A DNA stretch of 64,000 nucleotides, from assembly GCA_040219235.1 (NCBI GenBank), contig JAVJSV010000011.1, positions 1-64,000 on the forward strand, written 5' to 3'. Position numbers and translations under genes: made by a program. This document shows positions 1-9,494 of this stretch, piece by piece. Source of the stretch: Rhodospirillaceae bacterium (GTDB taxonomy: Bacteria > Pseudomonadota > Alphaproteobacteria > Rhodospirillales > Rhodospirillaceae). The notes under the pieces are model-generated. The model was not told where the DNA came from. It was given only the letters and a program-made list of their open reading frames with translations, and searched no databases. Numbering within the stretch: position 1 is the first letter of the stretch; the number at the start of each line of letters is the position of its first letter.

Positions 1-130
1 CTCAGGTTCCGGCTCAGGTTCCGGCTCAGGTTCCGGCTCAGGTTCCGGCTCAGGTTCCGGCTCAGGTTCCGGCTCAGGTTCCGGCTCAGGTTCCGGCTCA
101 GGTTCCGGCTCAGGTTCCGGCTCAGGTTCC
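1..130. repeat. 12-bp coding minisatellite, nearly 11 perfect copies
   Basis: The unit CTCAGGTTCCGG repeats without error from base 1 to 120, with ten bases of an eleventh unit to 130. The array is in frame with hemD on the minus strand and encodes Pro-Glu-Pro-Glu per unit. It continues past the left edge, so the copy number is a minimum. Confidence 0.97.
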
Positions 131-852
131 GAGGATAAAAGTTTTTCGGCGTCGTCAAGCTTTGCAAGCAAGGCTTCTAAGTCTGGTGAAGTGGCAACGA
201 CGGTTTGCTTTACATTCAACGCCCGCATGGGGGCGGATGCCAATGTGGTGGTCGCGTAGACCACCCAATCCTTCACCAAATGTTCAAGGTCCGCCCTTTG
301 GAGCAGCATCGTAAATGTGCGGGCCTCATCTACGCTCAAAATCACAGCGCCATCAAAAACGCCTGCTTTTAGGTCATTCACAAGGGCGGGTGGCAGTGTT
401 TCGGAGCGTTTCAAGGTGTAGAGTTTTAAGGGGCGAACTGCAAAGCCCATATTAATGAGCATGCCGGTAATCGCGGTTGTTTCTTTGTCGTGGCAGGCAT
501 GGATCAGGGCCCCCTCATCTGGCTTAAGAGTTGCCTCAATGAGTTTGGCGAAGTCCGATGCATCGCCAGCTGAGGCTTTAACTTTTGTAAAACCCTCCGC
601 TTTGGCGGCTTTTGCAACGTCTAATGAGTCAGCAAAAAGCGGAAAAAACCTAACAGCAACCGTGTTTGCAAGTGCCCGAACAGCCTCTGTCGAGGTGACA
701 AGAAAGCCTTGCGCGCCTTCCAGTTTAACTTTGGGCGCTTCAATGCGCTCAGGCATCATCAAAGGAATGACCGTAACCTGATGGCCGCGTGCGGTCAGTG
801 ACGATACCAATTCGGCCGTTTCCGGCGCAGGGCTTGTGATCAAGATACGCAT
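1..852 (-). CDS. hemD: Uroporphyrinogen-III synthase (HemD) with Pro-Glu repeat tail, partial at window edge
   Basis: Reading leftward from ATG at 852 there is an open frame with no stop to base 1 (284 codons). The first ~239 residues begin [19 protein letters not shown] and contain [11 protein letters not shown] and a late [10 protein letters not shown] segment, the pattern of HemD, which cyclises hydroxymethylbilane to uroporphyrinogen III in tetrapyrrole synthesis. The usual family length (about 230-250 residues) is used up just before a Ser-Ser-Glu-Pro junction. The rest is a perfect Pro-Glu-Pro-Glu repeat encoded by 12-bp units. It is divergent from tsaD. The protein must continue outside the window; alphaproteobacterial hemD is often followed by a mitofilin-like membrane protein, so a fusion or a long acidic-proline tail are both possible. 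HemD is assigned from weak sequence motifs plus context. Confidence 0.75.
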   Translation of the reverse strand, partial: MRILITSPAPETAELVSSLTARGHQVTVIPLMMPERIEAPKVKLEGAQGFLVTSTEAVRALANTVAVRFFPLFADSLDVAKAAKAEGFTKVKASAGDASDFAKLIEATLKPDEGALIHACHDKETTAITGMLINMGFAVRPLKLYTLKRSETLPPALVNDLKAGVFDGAVILSVDEARTFTMLLQRADLEHLVKDWVVYATTTLASAPMRALNVKQTVVATSPDLEALLAKLDDAEKLLSSEPEPEPEPEPEPEPEPEPEPEPEPEPEPEPEPEPEPEPEPEPE

Positions 853-966
853 GATTTCTTCTCTACCGTATCACGAACCGGTGCGGGCTCCACGCTCTAG
901 AGTCACTATGCAGGGCGGTTTTCGTGTTGTAGAGGCTGACTGCTATCAAAACAAGGAAAGCAATAC

Positions 967-2019
967 ATGAGGGTGCTCGGCATTGAGACAAGTTGCGACG
1001 AAACTGCCGTCGCCATCGTTGAGGGTGATGTCTCAGCCGTAACCTCTGAGGTGGTTGCGTCCGCATGCCTGTCGCATGCTTTGTCCTCTCAGATAGAAGA
1101 CCATACCCCCTATGGCGGCGTCGTACCGGAAATCGCGGCCCGGTCCCATCTCGACAAGCTTGATGGTTTATTGGGCCGAGCCATGACGGAGTCAGGTCTG
1201 GAGTATTCAGATTTGGATGGCGTTGCCGCGACCGGCGGGCCGGGTCTGATCGGTGGCGTTATTGTTGGTGTGATGACCGCGAAAGCGCTGGCATCAGTCC
1301 ACAAACTCCCCTTTGCCGCAGTAAATCATCTTGAGGGGCATGCTTTAACGGTCAGGTATACAGATCAAGTGGCGTTTCCTTATTTGCTATTGCTCGTTTC
1401 TGGTGGGCATTGCCAGATCCTTGAAGTGCAGGGCGTTGGGCAATACCGGCGTCTCGGCACGACCCTTGATGATGCCGCCGGGGAGTGTTTCGATAAGTCT
1501 GCAAAGATGCTGGGTTTGGGGTTCCCTGGCGGACCAGCTCTAGAGCGTGCCGCGCAAAACGGAGATCAAAGTCGTTTTCAATTGCCTCGGCCGCTGCATG
1601 GGCGTGCCGGCTGTGACTTTTCCTTCTCAGGGCTGAAAACAGCAGTGCGGCACACGATTGAAGGTTTGCCGGCAGGCAGCCTGACGTCACAAGACGCCAA
1701 TGATATTGCTGCGGCGCTTCAAGTGGCGTGTGTGAACCATATCGCCAATCGTTGTGCCAATGCTTTTGATATGGTCTCGGGGCCACCGCCGACCGCTTTT
1801 GTTGCAGCCGGTGGCGTTGCGGCCAATACAGTCTTAAGGACAAAGCTGGCTCAGCTGGCTGAAGAGAAAGGCTTGCCGTTTGTGGTGCCACCTCCAGCCT
1901 TGTGCACGGACAACGCTGTTATGATCGCCTGGGCGGGTTTGGAGCGGCTGAGCTTGGGTCTTTCCGATCCGCTTGATTTTAAACCCAGGCCACGGTGGCC
2001 GTTGGACCCGGAGGCTTAG
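967..2019 (+). CDS. tsaD: tRNA N6-adenosine threonylcarbamoyltransferase TsaD
   Basis: This 350-residue protein transfers threonylcarbamoyl to A37 of ANN-decoding tRNAs, with TsaB and TsaE as partners in the cytoplasm. It opens with [20 protein letters not shown], the ASKHA phosphate-binding strand of the Kae1/TsaD family. The metal-binding HxxxH motif is seen as NHLEGH near residue 120, and there are conserved [16 protein letters not shown] and [10 protein letters not shown] segments. The length matches the family. AAGGAAA lies just upstream of the ATG. It is divergent from hemD (114 bp gap), an arrangement common in alphaproteobacteria. Confidence 0.97.
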   Translation: MRVLGIETSCDETAVAIVEGDVSAVTSEVVASACLSHALSSQIEDHTPYGGVVPEIAARSHLDKLDGLLGRAMTESGLEYSDLDGVAATGGPGLIGGVIVGVMTAKALASVHKLPFAAVNHLEGHALTVRYTDQVAFPYLLLLVSGGHCQILEVQGVGQYRRLGTTLDDAAGECFDKSAKMLGLGFPGGPALERAAQNGDQSRFQLPRPLHGRAGCDFSFSGLKTAVRHTIEGLPAGSLTSQDANDIAAALQVACVNHIANRCANAFDMVSGPPPTAFVAAGGVAANTVLRTKLAQLAEEKGLPFVVPPPALCTDNAVMIAWAGLERLSLGLSDPLDFKPRPRWPLDPEA

Positions 2020-2048
2020 GCTTTTGGGTATGAGAGCCGAGACTTAAA

Positions 2049-3059
2049 TTACAACCTGTAAAAGTCTTTATACCACGCGACAAAATTCGCAACGCCGTCT
2101 TTTAAGGAAACGGTCGGCGTATACCCAACAGCCTTTTCTAGTTCAGATACATCGCACCACGTCTGTTCGACATCGCCGGGCTGCATGGGCTTGAAATCAA
2201 TCTTTGCTTTTCGATCCAATGCGGTTTCAAGTGTCGCGATAAAATCCATCAATTTAACTGGCGATCCCTTACCAATGTTAAACAACCGATGCGGGGCAAC
2301 GCCACTGTTGGCGGGATCAGCAGGCGCATTTACCCAAGCGTGATCAACTTCTGCGGGTTGGCCAAGCACCCGGAGCAAGCCTTCCACAATATCGTCCACA
2401 TAGGTGAAATCGCGGGCCAGGTTCCCGTCATTGAACACGGGAATAGGCTCTCCTGACAAAATCGCCTTGGTGAATTTGAACAACGCCATATCGGGACGTC
2501 CCCACGGCCCATATACCGTGAAAAACCTTAAACCTGTCGCAGGAAAGCGGTACAGATGCGCATAGGCGTGAGCCAGGGACTCATTGGCTTGCTTTGTGGC
2601 CGCATATAAAGATATGGGGTGCGCCGTTCCATGATGTTCCGAAAATGGCAGGTCACCATTGGCACCATAAACGGAGCTGGATGAGGCATAAACAAGGTGA
2701 TCAATTTTGCTGTGGCGGCATCCTTCTAGGATGTTCAGCATCCCAACCAGATTAGCGTCTGCATAATCATAGGGATGATCAATACCATGGCGAACCCCGG
2801 CTTGTGCGGCCAGATGAACCACTTTACTCGGTTTAAGATCTGCAAAGAGCCGCTCAACGGCCTGCCGGTCTGAAATGTCGATGCGCAGCCCTTTAAAGTG
2901 CTCGGACTTACTCAGTAAATCCCATCGCGCTTCCTTTAAAGCGGGGTCGTAATAAGCGTTAAAATTGTCGAGGCCAACAACGGTCATGCCGTCTGCGAGC
3001 AGACGTTGTATTGTATGGAAGCCGATAAAGCCGGCAGCACCTGAAACCAGCACAGTCAT
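2049..3059 (-). CDS. NAD-dependent UDP-glucuronate 4-epimerase-like protein
   Basis: A 336-residue extended SDR. The Rossmann motif GAAGFIG is at residues 7-13. VVHLAAQAGVRHGIDHP, ASSSSVYGANGDLPF and the catalytic YAATK (Tyr-x-x-x-Lys) follow. The GLDNFNAYYDPALKEARWDLL segment after the first strand and the length fit UDP-glucuronate 4-epimerases, which supply UDP-galacturonate for envelope glycans. The ATG at 3059 was chosen because the domain begins there; the longer upstream reading has no family character and would overlap the gpsA leader. The gene is convergent with tsaD and divergent from gpsA. Exact substrate is inferred from family resemblance. Confidence 0.85.
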   Translation of the reverse strand: MTVLVSGAAGFIGFHTIQRLLADGMTVVGLDNFNAYYDPALKEARWDLLSKSEHFKGLRIDISDRQAVERLFADLKPSKVVHLAAQAGVRHGIDHPYDYADANLVGMLNILEGCRHSKIDHLVYASSSSVYGANGDLPFSEHHGTAHPISLYAATKQANESLAHAYAHLYRFPATGLRFFTVYGPWGRPDMALFKFTKAILSGEPIPVFNDGNLARDFTYVDDIVEGLLRVLGQPAEVDHAWVNAPADPANSGVAPHRLFNIGKGSPVKLMDFIATLETALDRKAKIDFKPMQPGDVEQTWCDVSELEKAVGYTPTVSLKDGVANFVAWYKDFYRL

Positions 3060-3177
3060 GGAAGGTTTTTGGCCGACCTGCCAGAGCATTGCAAGCGCAA
3101 TGCTTATCTCTGAGGCATAGACAGCTTCTTGTCCGGCGTGGCACACAAGAGAATACAAGACAGAGTTGGAGGTATGT

Positions 3178-4176
3178 ATGCAACGCATTGGGGTTATCGG
3201 TGCTGGCGCATGGGGAACGGCACTTGCCGCGATGGCGCGACGGGCAGGCCGCGACGTTGTGCTTTGGGCGCGGGAAGAGGAGGTTGTCACCAGTATCAAC
3301 ACGCGTCATGTGAACGATGTATTTTTGCCTGACGTTGCGCTTGATCCGGCCATCCGAGCAACCTCTGAGTACGCAGAAACCGTGGCAGCCGATCTCGTAT
3401 TGCTGGTCGCCCCTGCGCAGCATTTACGCTCCGTTTGCAAGGATCTGGCGGCGCACTGGACGCCTGGTGTGCCGGTCGTCATTTGTGCCAAGGGCATCGA
3501 GCGCGGATCAAACGCGCTGATGACCCAGGTCATTGCCGAGACCTTGCCTTCTGCGCCGTGTATGGTGCTTTCCGGGCCGACCTTCGCCAAGGAAGTGGCC
3601 GCGGGCTTGCCAACGGCGGTCACCCTGGCCTGTAAAGATCCGCAGTTAGGGGAACGCGCTGCAACCGCCATCGGAACTGCGACATTTCGTCCCTATCTCT
3701 CGACCGATCTGGTTGGGGCCGCCATTGGCGGCGCCGTCAAAAATGTATTGGCCATTGCCTGTGGTCTGGTTGAAGGCAAGCAACTGGGTGACAACGCGCG
3801 TGCGGCCCTGATCACCCGTGGTCTGGTCGAGGTTGTCCGTCTGGCCATATCTTTGGGTGGACAGTCTCAAACCCTTATGGGGTTGTGTGGTTTGGGGGAT
3901 TTATTGCTTACCGCAACCTCAATGCAGTCGCGCAATTACTCCCTTGGCGCTGCGCTCGGTCAGGGCCGCACTCTGGATGAGGTTCTGGGCGAGCGGCGTG
4001 CCGTCACCGAGGGCGTGTATACGGCTGAAGCGGTGGTGTCCCTCGCGCAATCCAAGGGCGTTGATATGCCCATCTGCCGTGCCATGGATCAAATCCTCAA
4101 TCAAGGTGTTACCGTAGATGCGGCCATCGCTGAGCTGCTTGACCGGCCCATTAAAGAAGAGTTGGACTTTGGCTAG
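3178..4176 (+). CDS. gpsA: NAD(P)-dependent glycerol-3-phosphate dehydrogenase GpsA
   Basis: The enzyme reduces dihydroxyacetone phosphate to sn-glycerol-3-phosphate for phospholipid synthesis. The 332-residue product has the N-terminal GVIGAGAWGTALA nucleotide-binding loop, the SGPTFAKEVA motif, the catalytic-lysine segment GAVKNVLAIACGLVEG, and NARAALITRGLVE. GGAGG at 3168-3172 sits six bases before ATG 3178, so this start is preferred to the TTG at 3166. Proximity to tsaD is typical for alphaproteobacteria; the epimerase gene is inserted between them on the other strand. Confidence 0.96.
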   Translation: MQRIGVIGAGAWGTALAAMARRAGRDVVLWAREEEVVTSINTRHVNDVFLPDVALDPAIRATSEYAETVAADLVLLVAPAQHLRSVCKDLAAHWTPGVPVVICAKGIERGSNALMTQVIAETLPSAPCMVLSGPTFAKEVAAGLPTAVTLACKDPQLGERAATAIGTATFRPYLSTDLVGAAIGGAVKNVLAIACGLVEGKQLGDNARAALITRGLVEVVRLAISLGGQSQTLMGLCGLGDLLLTATSMQSRNYSLGAALGQGRTLDEVLGERRAVTEGVYTAEAVVSLAQSKGVDMPICRAMDQILNQGVTVDAAIAELLDRPIKEELDFG

Positions 4177-4187
4177 CTCAAAGCGAT

Positions 4188-4213
4188 CTGACCAATCATG
4201 CCTGACTGGTCAG
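4188..4213. promoter_or_regulatory. Inverted repeat in the gpsA-manC gap
   Basis: CTGACCA (4188-4194) and TGGTCAG (4207-4213) form a perfect 7-bp inverted repeat with a 12-bp spacer just after the gpsA stop. There is no T-run, so it may be an operator for manC or a weak hairpin; the role is not known. Confidence 0.3.
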
Positions 4214-4285
4214 TGCCCGTGCATTTGCGCTATGACCTTAGAGTAATTCTCCGGCTGGCCCGGACGTGCGAATAAGGACTCCACT

Positions 4286-5737
4286 GTGGCGCCTACACCA
4301 ACCATTTATCCTGTGATTCTGTCTGGTGGTGCTGGATCACGTTTGTGGCCCCTGTCACGCGATCAGTTTCCGAAGCAGTTACAGGCTTTAACCGGTGTTC
4401 ACACCCTGATCCAGGAAACGGCGCTTCGGTTGGGGCAGAACATCACGCCTTTGGCGTCAAACAACACACCTAAAGTCGAAGCCCCGATTGTTGTGTGCAA
4501 CGATGCCCATCGTTTTATTGTGGCCGAGCAATTACGCGCGGTTGGGGTCGAGCCAAGGGCGATTATTATCGAGCCAGAAGGCCGCAATACAGCACCCGCA
4601 GTTGCTGTTGCCGCACAGGTGGTGGCCGATGACCCAAACGCGCTTTTGCTGGTCATGCCGTCTGATCACCTCATTCGCAATCCCGATGCGTTTCGTGAAG
4701 CGGTCGCAACAGCCGTGCCTTTAGGTCAAAACGGGAAGCTGGTCACCTTCGGTATTACACCAACTGAACCTTCAACCGCCTATGGATACATCAAGCAAGG
4801 ACACCCGCTACAGGGCGGTGCATTCGATGTTGCGGCCTTTGTTGAAAAGCCAGACGCAAGCAGAGCTGAGCGTTTTGTCGCCTCAGGAGATTACTCTTGG
4901 AATGGCGGTATCTTTCTGTTTGCGGCAAATACTTTTCTAGCTGAGCTCAACAAATTCGAGCCCGATATTGCCCCCCTCTGTCAGGCGGCCCTCGACAAAG
5001 GCTCAAATGACCTGTTTTTCTTCCGCCTTGATCCCGCCTCCTTTGCGACTGTGCCAAGCCAATCCTTGGACTATGGCGTGATGGAGCGCACGGATAAGGC
5101 GGTTGTGGTGCCCGTGGATATGGGGTGGTCAGATGTCGGCTCCTGGTCGGCGCTGCATGACCAGAGTGATCAAGATACAGACGGCAACACGTTACTCGGT
5201 GATGTTGTCTCCATTGATAGCACAAACACTTATGTTCGATCCGAACGTCAGACCACAGCCGTGGTCGGTTTAGATGGTGTTATTGTCGTTGTGACAGATG
5301 ATGCCGTTCTGGTTGCTGATCGTCAGCATGATCAAAAAGTAAAAGACGTGGTGGCGCACCTCAAAGCGTCTGGGAATGAAGTTGCAATAGCGCATACCAA
5401 AACCTATCGCCCCTGGGGATGGTTTCAGACCGTCGATGAAGGCGCGCGCTTCAAGGTTAAGCGGATTGGGGTCAAGCCAGGTGCCAAGCTGTCGCTGCAA
5501 AAACACTGGCATCGGTCAGAGCATTGGGTGGTTGTGAAAGGCGCAGCCCTGGTCACCAATGGTGAAAATCAAACGCTGCTTGGAGAAAATGAATCAACCT
5601 ATATTCCTGCGGGCACCACGCATCGCTTGGAGAATCCTGGCAAGGTTGATCTTGAAATGATCGAGGTTCAGTCCGGCGAGTATGTCGGCGAAGACGACAT
5701 CGTACGCATGGAGGATGATTATGGCCGGAACAACTAG
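4286..5737 (+). CDS. manC: Mannose-1-phosphate guanylyltransferase / mannose-6-phosphate isomerase
   Basis: A bifunctional enzyme making GDP-mannose for surface polysaccharide. The 483-residue protein has the nucleotidyltransferase signature LSGGAGSRLWPLSRDQFPKQ at the N-terminus, then PSDHLI, FVEKPD and the ESLDYGVMER-like segment SLDYGVMERT. The C-terminal ~120 residues form the cupin isomerase domain (RPWGWFQTVDEGARFKVKRI, then SLQKHWHRSEHWVVVKG with metal-binding His residues). The start is GTG, preceded by AAGGA at 4274-4278. Its 3' end overlaps the next gene by 17 bases. Confidence 0.95.
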   Translation: MAPTPTIYPVILSGGAGSRLWPLSRDQFPKQLQALTGVHTLIQETALRLGQNITPLASNNTPKVEAPIVVCNDAHRFIVAEQLRAVGVEPRAIIIEPEGRNTAPAVAVAAQVVADDPNALLLVMPSDHLIRNPDAFREAVATAVPLGQNGKLVTFGITPTEPSTAYGYIKQGHPLQGGAFDVAAFVEKPDASRAERFVASGDYSWNGGIFLFAANTFLAELNKFEPDIAPLCQAALDKGSNDLFFFRLDPASFATVPSQSLDYGVMERTDKAVVVPVDMGWSDVGSWSALHDQSDQDTDGNTLLGDVVSIDSTNTYVRSERQTTAVVGLDGVIVVVTDDAVLVADRQHDQKVKDVVAHLKASGNEVAIAHTKTYRPWGWFQTVDEGARFKVKRIGVKPGAKLSLQKHWHRSEHWVVVKGAALVTNGENQTLLGENESTYIPAGTTHRLENPGKVDLEMIEVQSGEYVGEDDIVRMEDDYGRNN

Positions 5738-6767
5738 GGGCTTTCTCGATATGCCACTAAAGACTTTTGTTTTTCTGTTTGGCCTGTTGCTGATCACTCC
5801 GGCGCATAGCGAAGAGGATGCCATGCCTGACTTTGAACCTGCGCAGTCGACGCTGAAACCATTCGCCCCCGGTGATGTGTTTGTCGGCGCCACTGTTTTG
5901 AACAATCCGGATGATGATCACGCCGGCCGAGGCCGCATTCTGCAGTTCGATGCAGATCTTAATCTCAAAGGTGTTTTGTGGACCGAGGGCACGACACATC
6001 TGATTGGGGGGTTGAATGTTGGCCCAGATCGCACATTGTGGGCTTTTGATACCTTTGCCTGGAAGGTTGTTCGGGTCAGACCGGATGGCACGGCGTTGCC
6101 AACTAAAGATTTTGCGAACCGGCCGTTTGGCTCGGTGCAGTTTTTAGAAAATGGCCAATTCGCTCTCATCGAATATCTCAAAGGTGCTGCGCAGCCCGAG
6201 AATTTGACCACCCGTTATCCCTATTTGCCTGATGACCCTGAAAATGTTGGCCAGGGTAAAATCTACATTTACGATTCTTCAGAAACACTGGTGCGCACTG
6301 TGGAACCAGACGTGCATGGCGGTATGAGTGGCAGTATGGGCGCGACGCATACGGCGCTTGCGCCTGACGGAAAAACGCTTGTTTACACTTCTGAAACGGG
6401 TCCGCGGGTGATGCGTGTCGACTTGGAGTCCGGCGCTCAGTTGCCTGATGTGTTGACGCTGCCCGCCGGTGCAGGAGGTGGTCCGCCGCCGATGGTATTC
6501 GATGTCAAAAGAATGGGCGACAACATGATTTTACCCCTTGGCACAAAGTTGTCTGTGCTTTCATCATCTGGCGAGACACTTAAAGAAGTGCCGCTTGATG
6601 GTTTTGGCTGGGCCTTGGCTGCACCCGGTCATGATCACACTTATGCCTATGCGGCCAATTGGTTCTCCGGCGATGTTGTGAAGGTTTCCCTTGAGACCGG
6701 AGAGATGCTTGCCCGTGTTTCCCTCCCGCCCAACACATTATCCGGCCTGATCCAGTATCACGGCTGA
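5721..6767 (+). CDS. Exported beta-propeller-like protein of unknown function
   Basis: About 348 residues. A hydrophobic segment (TFVFLFGLLLITPAHS) near residues 13-29, followed by acidic residues, looks like a Sec signal peptide, so the protein should be periplasmic. The rest contains repeated strand-turn patterns such as GRILQFDADLNL, TLWAFDTFAWKVVRVRPDG and GKTLVYTSETGPRVMRVDLESG, typical of NHL/SMP-30-like beta-propellers. GGAGG at 5710-5714 places the start at 5721, overlapping manC; ATG 5751 is an alternative closer to the signal core. The overlap suggests translational coupling with manC. No catalytic motif was recognised. Confidence 0.7.
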   Translation: MAGTTRGFLDMPLKTFVFLFGLLLITPAHSEEDAMPDFEPAQSTLKPFAPGDVFVGATVLNNPDDDHAGRGRILQFDADLNLKGVLWTEGTTHLIGGLNVGPDRTLWAFDTFAWKVVRVRPDGTALPTKDFANRPFGSVQFLENGQFALIEYLKGAAQPENLTTRYPYLPDDPENVGQGKIYIYDSSETLVRTVEPDVHGGMSGSMGATHTALAPDGKTLVYTSETGPRVMRVDLESGAQLPDVLTLPAGAGGGPPPMVFDVKRMGDNMILPLGTKLSVLSSSGETLKEVPLDGFGWALAAPGHDHTYAYAANWFSGDVVKVSLETGEMLARVSLPPNTLSGLIQYHG

Positions 6768-6796
6768 TCAAAATTTAGTTTGAATAGGAAGATGTT

Positions 6797-7081
6797 ATGT
6801 TGATTGCCATTATGTGTCTTGATAAGCCTAACCATCTTGACCTGCGTATGGCCACCCGTCCCGCACATCTTGAGTGGTTAAAAGCCAACTTGCCCGATGG
6901 CGTCTATGTTGGCCCGCTACTCAGCGATGATGGTGAGACGTTCAAAGGCAGTTTGTATATTTTGGATTTTGACTCTGTCGCCACCGCGCGGGCATGGATT
7001 GCGGACGAGCCCTATTACAAAGCTGATCTTTTCGAATCCGTCACTATGCGTCCCAGTAAAAATATTTTACCGCTCGGCTAA
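6797..7081 (+). CDS. YciI-family protein
   Basis: A 94-residue protein with the YCII-related ferredoxin-like fold pattern: MLIAIMCLDKPNHLDLR, then the His-containing RPAHLEWLKAN, GPLLSDDGETFKGSLYILDFDS, and a C-terminal ADEPYYKADLFESV segment. The His and the following Asp-rich turn are the conserved active-site-like residues of this family. The family has few defined reactions. It lies 30 bp after the propeller gene and 9 bp before the Rieske gene, suggesting one transcript from manC onward. Confidence 0.85.
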   Translation: MLIAIMCLDKPNHLDLRMATRPAHLEWLKANLPDGVYVGPLLSDDGETFKGSLYILDFDSVATARAWIADEPYYKADLFESVTMRPSKNILPLG

Positions 7082-7090
7082 ACATCCAAA

Positions 7091-7453
7091 ATGCTTCCCG
7101 ATCCAGATGAGTTGGCTGGCCAGGTGCTGTGTCAGGTCAGCGACCTTGCCGCCACCAATGCAAAAGATGTCACCCTGAAAAATGGCGACGAGCAGTACGC
7201 CATTATGGTGGTGCAATGGGACGGAGTCGTGCGCGCGTTTGTGAACTCCTGTCCTCATGCTCGTGTGCCTTTGAATTTATTTGGCGATACTTTTTTTGAT
7301 CGCACGGGCAAGTATCTTCTGTGCACCACACATGGCGCACATTTCAGGCCGACAGATGGGTATTGCACGCGCGGGCCGTGTCGCGGCAAGAGCCTGAGGC
7401 CCTTTCCTGTTGCCGTAGAAGACGGTGCTGTCGTTGTTGTCCCTGATGATTAA
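7091..7453 (+). CDS. Small Rieske [2Fe-2S] protein
   Basis: A 120-residue protein with one Rieske domain. The cluster ligands are visible as CPHARVPL (Cys-x-His) and CTTHGAHF (Cys-x-x-His), followed by GPCRGKSLRPFPVAVEDG, the usual closing strand. It has no oxygenase catalytic domain, so it is probably an electron-transfer ferredoxin. It follows the YciI-family gene after 9 bp. The redox partner is not evident here. Confidence 0.88.
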   Translation: MLPDPDELAGQVLCQVSDLAATNAKDVTLKNGDEQYAIMVVQWDGVVRAFVNSCPHARVPLNLFGDTFFDRTGKYLLCTTHGAHFRPTDGYCTRGPCRGKSLRPFPVAVEDGAVVVVPDD

Positions 7454-7551
7454 GCGGGATCATACATGTTTGACGCTGTGATGTAGTGACTCAGGCGAAA
7501 GCAGTCCTTTAGTATTCTCTCTCACTAATTACAAAAACGCCGGAGACCTCC

Positions 7552-9492
7552 ATGACAGACCCTACCGTTATTCCTGTACCTGAAGCGTGGACGAAATCGT
7601 CTTTGGTCACGGCAGACCGCTACACCGAGATGTACACTCAATCCGTTGAAGACCCCGAGGGCTTCTGGCGCGAGCACGGAAAAATCATCGATTGGATTAC
7701 GCCGTACAGAACCGTGAAGTCGACAAAATATGGCAAGGATGATGTTTCGATCAGGTGGTTTGAAGATGGCACCCTCAACGCCAGCTACAATTGCCTGGAT
7801 CGCCACCTCGACAAACTCGGCAATCAGACGGCGATCATCTGGGAAGGCGATGACCCGACTGAACACAAACATGTGACCTATCGCCAACTGTACGAACAAG
7901 TCTGCAAACTTGGCAACGCCTTGCGCATGCTCGGTGTTAAAAAAGGCGATCGCGTTTGCATTTACATGCCCATGATCGTCGAGGCTACGGTTGCCATGCT
8001 GGCGTGTGCGCGCATCGGCGCGGTTCATTCGGTTGTGTTTGGTGGCTTTGCCCCTCAGTCCTTGGCTGGGCGTATCAATGATTGCGGAGCCTCCGTCGTA
8101 ATCACCGCCGATGAGGGCGTGCGCGGTGGAAAAAAAGTCCCTCTTAAAGCGAATGTTGATGCGGCGCTTAAGTCCTGCGACACGGTCGAACATGTGATCG
8201 TGGTTGAACGCACGAGCGTTGGCGTGCCTATGCATAAAACCCGCGACAGTTGGTATCACATTCTTACTGAAGATCAGGGCAGCTGGTGTGAACCTGAGGA
8301 GATGAAGGCAGAGGATCCACTGTTTATTCTCTATACCTCGGGCTCTACCGGCAAACCGAAGGGTGTGTTGCACACCACCGGCGGCTACATGGTATATGCC
8401 GCGATGACCCATAAGTACGTCTTCGATTATGACGGACGGCAGGTCTATTGGTGCACCGCCGATGTTGGTTGGATCACCGGCCACACCTATATCGTCTATG
8501 GCCCGCTGGCCAATGGCGCCATTACTATGGTGTTCGAGGGTGTGCCAAATTATCCCAACGCAGGGCGTTTCTGGGATGTTGTTGATAAGCACGGCGTCAA
8601 TACGTTCTATACGGCACCCACAGCGTTGCGCGCGCTTATGCGTGAAGGTGATGCCCCGGTTAAACAAGCCTCTCGCACGACGCTCCGTTTGCTTGGTTCG
8701 GTGGGGGAGCCCATCAACCCCGAGGCGTGGCTATGGTATCACCGTGTTGTTGGCGATGGTCGGTGTCCTATTGTGGACACGTGGTGGCAGACTGAAACCG
8801 GCGGCATTCTGATCTCGCCATTGCCCGGTGCCATGGCTTTGAAACCCGGCTCGGCGGGCCGCCCGTTCTTTGGTGTTCAGCCCTGTCTGGTGGATGCTGA
8901 CGGTGTTGAAATTGAAGGTCCAGGCGAGGGCTATCTTTGTCTTAAAGACTCCTGGCCCGGTCAAATGCGCACCGTTTATGGCGACCATCAGAGGTTTATT
9001 GACACGTATTTCAGCCAATATCCCGGCATGTATTTTACCGGTGACGGCTGCAAGCGGGATGCGGATGGCTATTATTGGATCACGGGTCGTGTCGATGACG
9101 TTCTCAATGTGTCTGGTCATCGCATGGGCACGGCTGAAATTGAAAGCGCGCTGGTTGCGCATAAAGCTGTGGCGGAAGCGGCCGTGGTTGGTTTCCCCCA
9201 TGATTTAAAAGGCCAAGGGATCTATGCGTACGTCACGTTGATGGAAGGCGTTGAACCGTCAGCAGACCTCCATGACGAACTTATCCAATGGGTACGCAAT
9301 GATATCGGTGCGATTGCGAAACCGGATTATTTACAATGGGCGCCGGGCCTGCCCAAAACCCGTTCCGGTAAAATCATGCGGCGCATCTTGCGCAAAATCG
9401 CTGAGAATGAAGTGGATGCATTGGGCGACATCTCAACGCTGGCTGATCCCGGCGTGGTTGATGACCTGGTTGCCAACCGGGCCGGGGCTTAA
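7552..9492 (+). CDS. acs: Acetyl-CoA synthetase
   Basis: An AMP-forming acetate:CoA ligase of 646 residues, the normal length. It contains the adenylate-forming P-loop [20 protein letters not shown], the [11 protein letters not shown] motif that shapes the acetate pocket, [20 protein letters not shown], the hinge [10 protein letters not shown] and the acetylatable lysine in [14 protein letters not shown] near the C-terminus. It activates acetate to acetyl-CoA in the cytoplasm. A spaced 98-bp upstream gap suggests its own promoter. It is convergent, nearly end to end, with the next gene. Confidence 0.97.
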   Translation: MTDPTVIPVPEAWTKSSLVTADRYTEMYTQSVEDPEGFWREHGKIIDWITPYRTVKSTKYGKDDVSIRWFEDGTLNASYNCLDRHLDKLGNQTAIIWEGDDPTEHKHVTYRQLYEQVCKLGNALRMLGVKKGDRVCIYMPMIVEATVAMLACARIGAVHSVVFGGFAPQSLAGRINDCGASVVITADEGVRGGKKVPLKANVDAALKSCDTVEHVIVVERTSVGVPMHKTRDSWYHILTEDQGSWCEPEEMKAEDPLFILYTSGSTGKPKGVLHTTGGYMVYAAMTHKYVFDYDGRQVYWCTADVGWITGHTYIVYGPLANGAITMVFEGVPNYPNAGRFWDVVDKHGVNTFYTAPTALRALMREGDAPVKQASRTTLRLLGSVGEPINPEAWLWYHRVVGDGRCPIVDTWWQTETGGILISPLPGAMALKPGSAGRPFFGVQPCLVDADGVEIEGPGEGYLCLKDSWPGQMRTVYGDHQRFIDTYFSQYPGMYFTGDGCKRDADGYYWITGRVDDVLNVSGHRMGTAEIESALVAHKAVAEAAVVGFPHDLKGQGIYAYVTLMEGVEPSADLHDELIQWVRNDIGAIAKPDYLQWAPGLPKTRSGKIMRRILRKIAENEVDALGDISTLADPGVVDDLVANRAGA

Positions 9493-9494
9493 AT

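Noticed and set aside
1-130. CRISPR-like array
   Set aside because: Units are 12 bp, contiguous and without spacers, and the array is in frame with HemD.
1352-1891. 179-residue minus-strand reading inside tsaD
   Set aside because: It is a shadow of tsaD with no family motif; the plus-strand frame has complete TsaD signatures.
7525-8667. 380-residue minus-strand reading over acs
   Set aside because: Antisense shadow of acetyl-CoA synthetase with repetitive His/Arg content and no motif.
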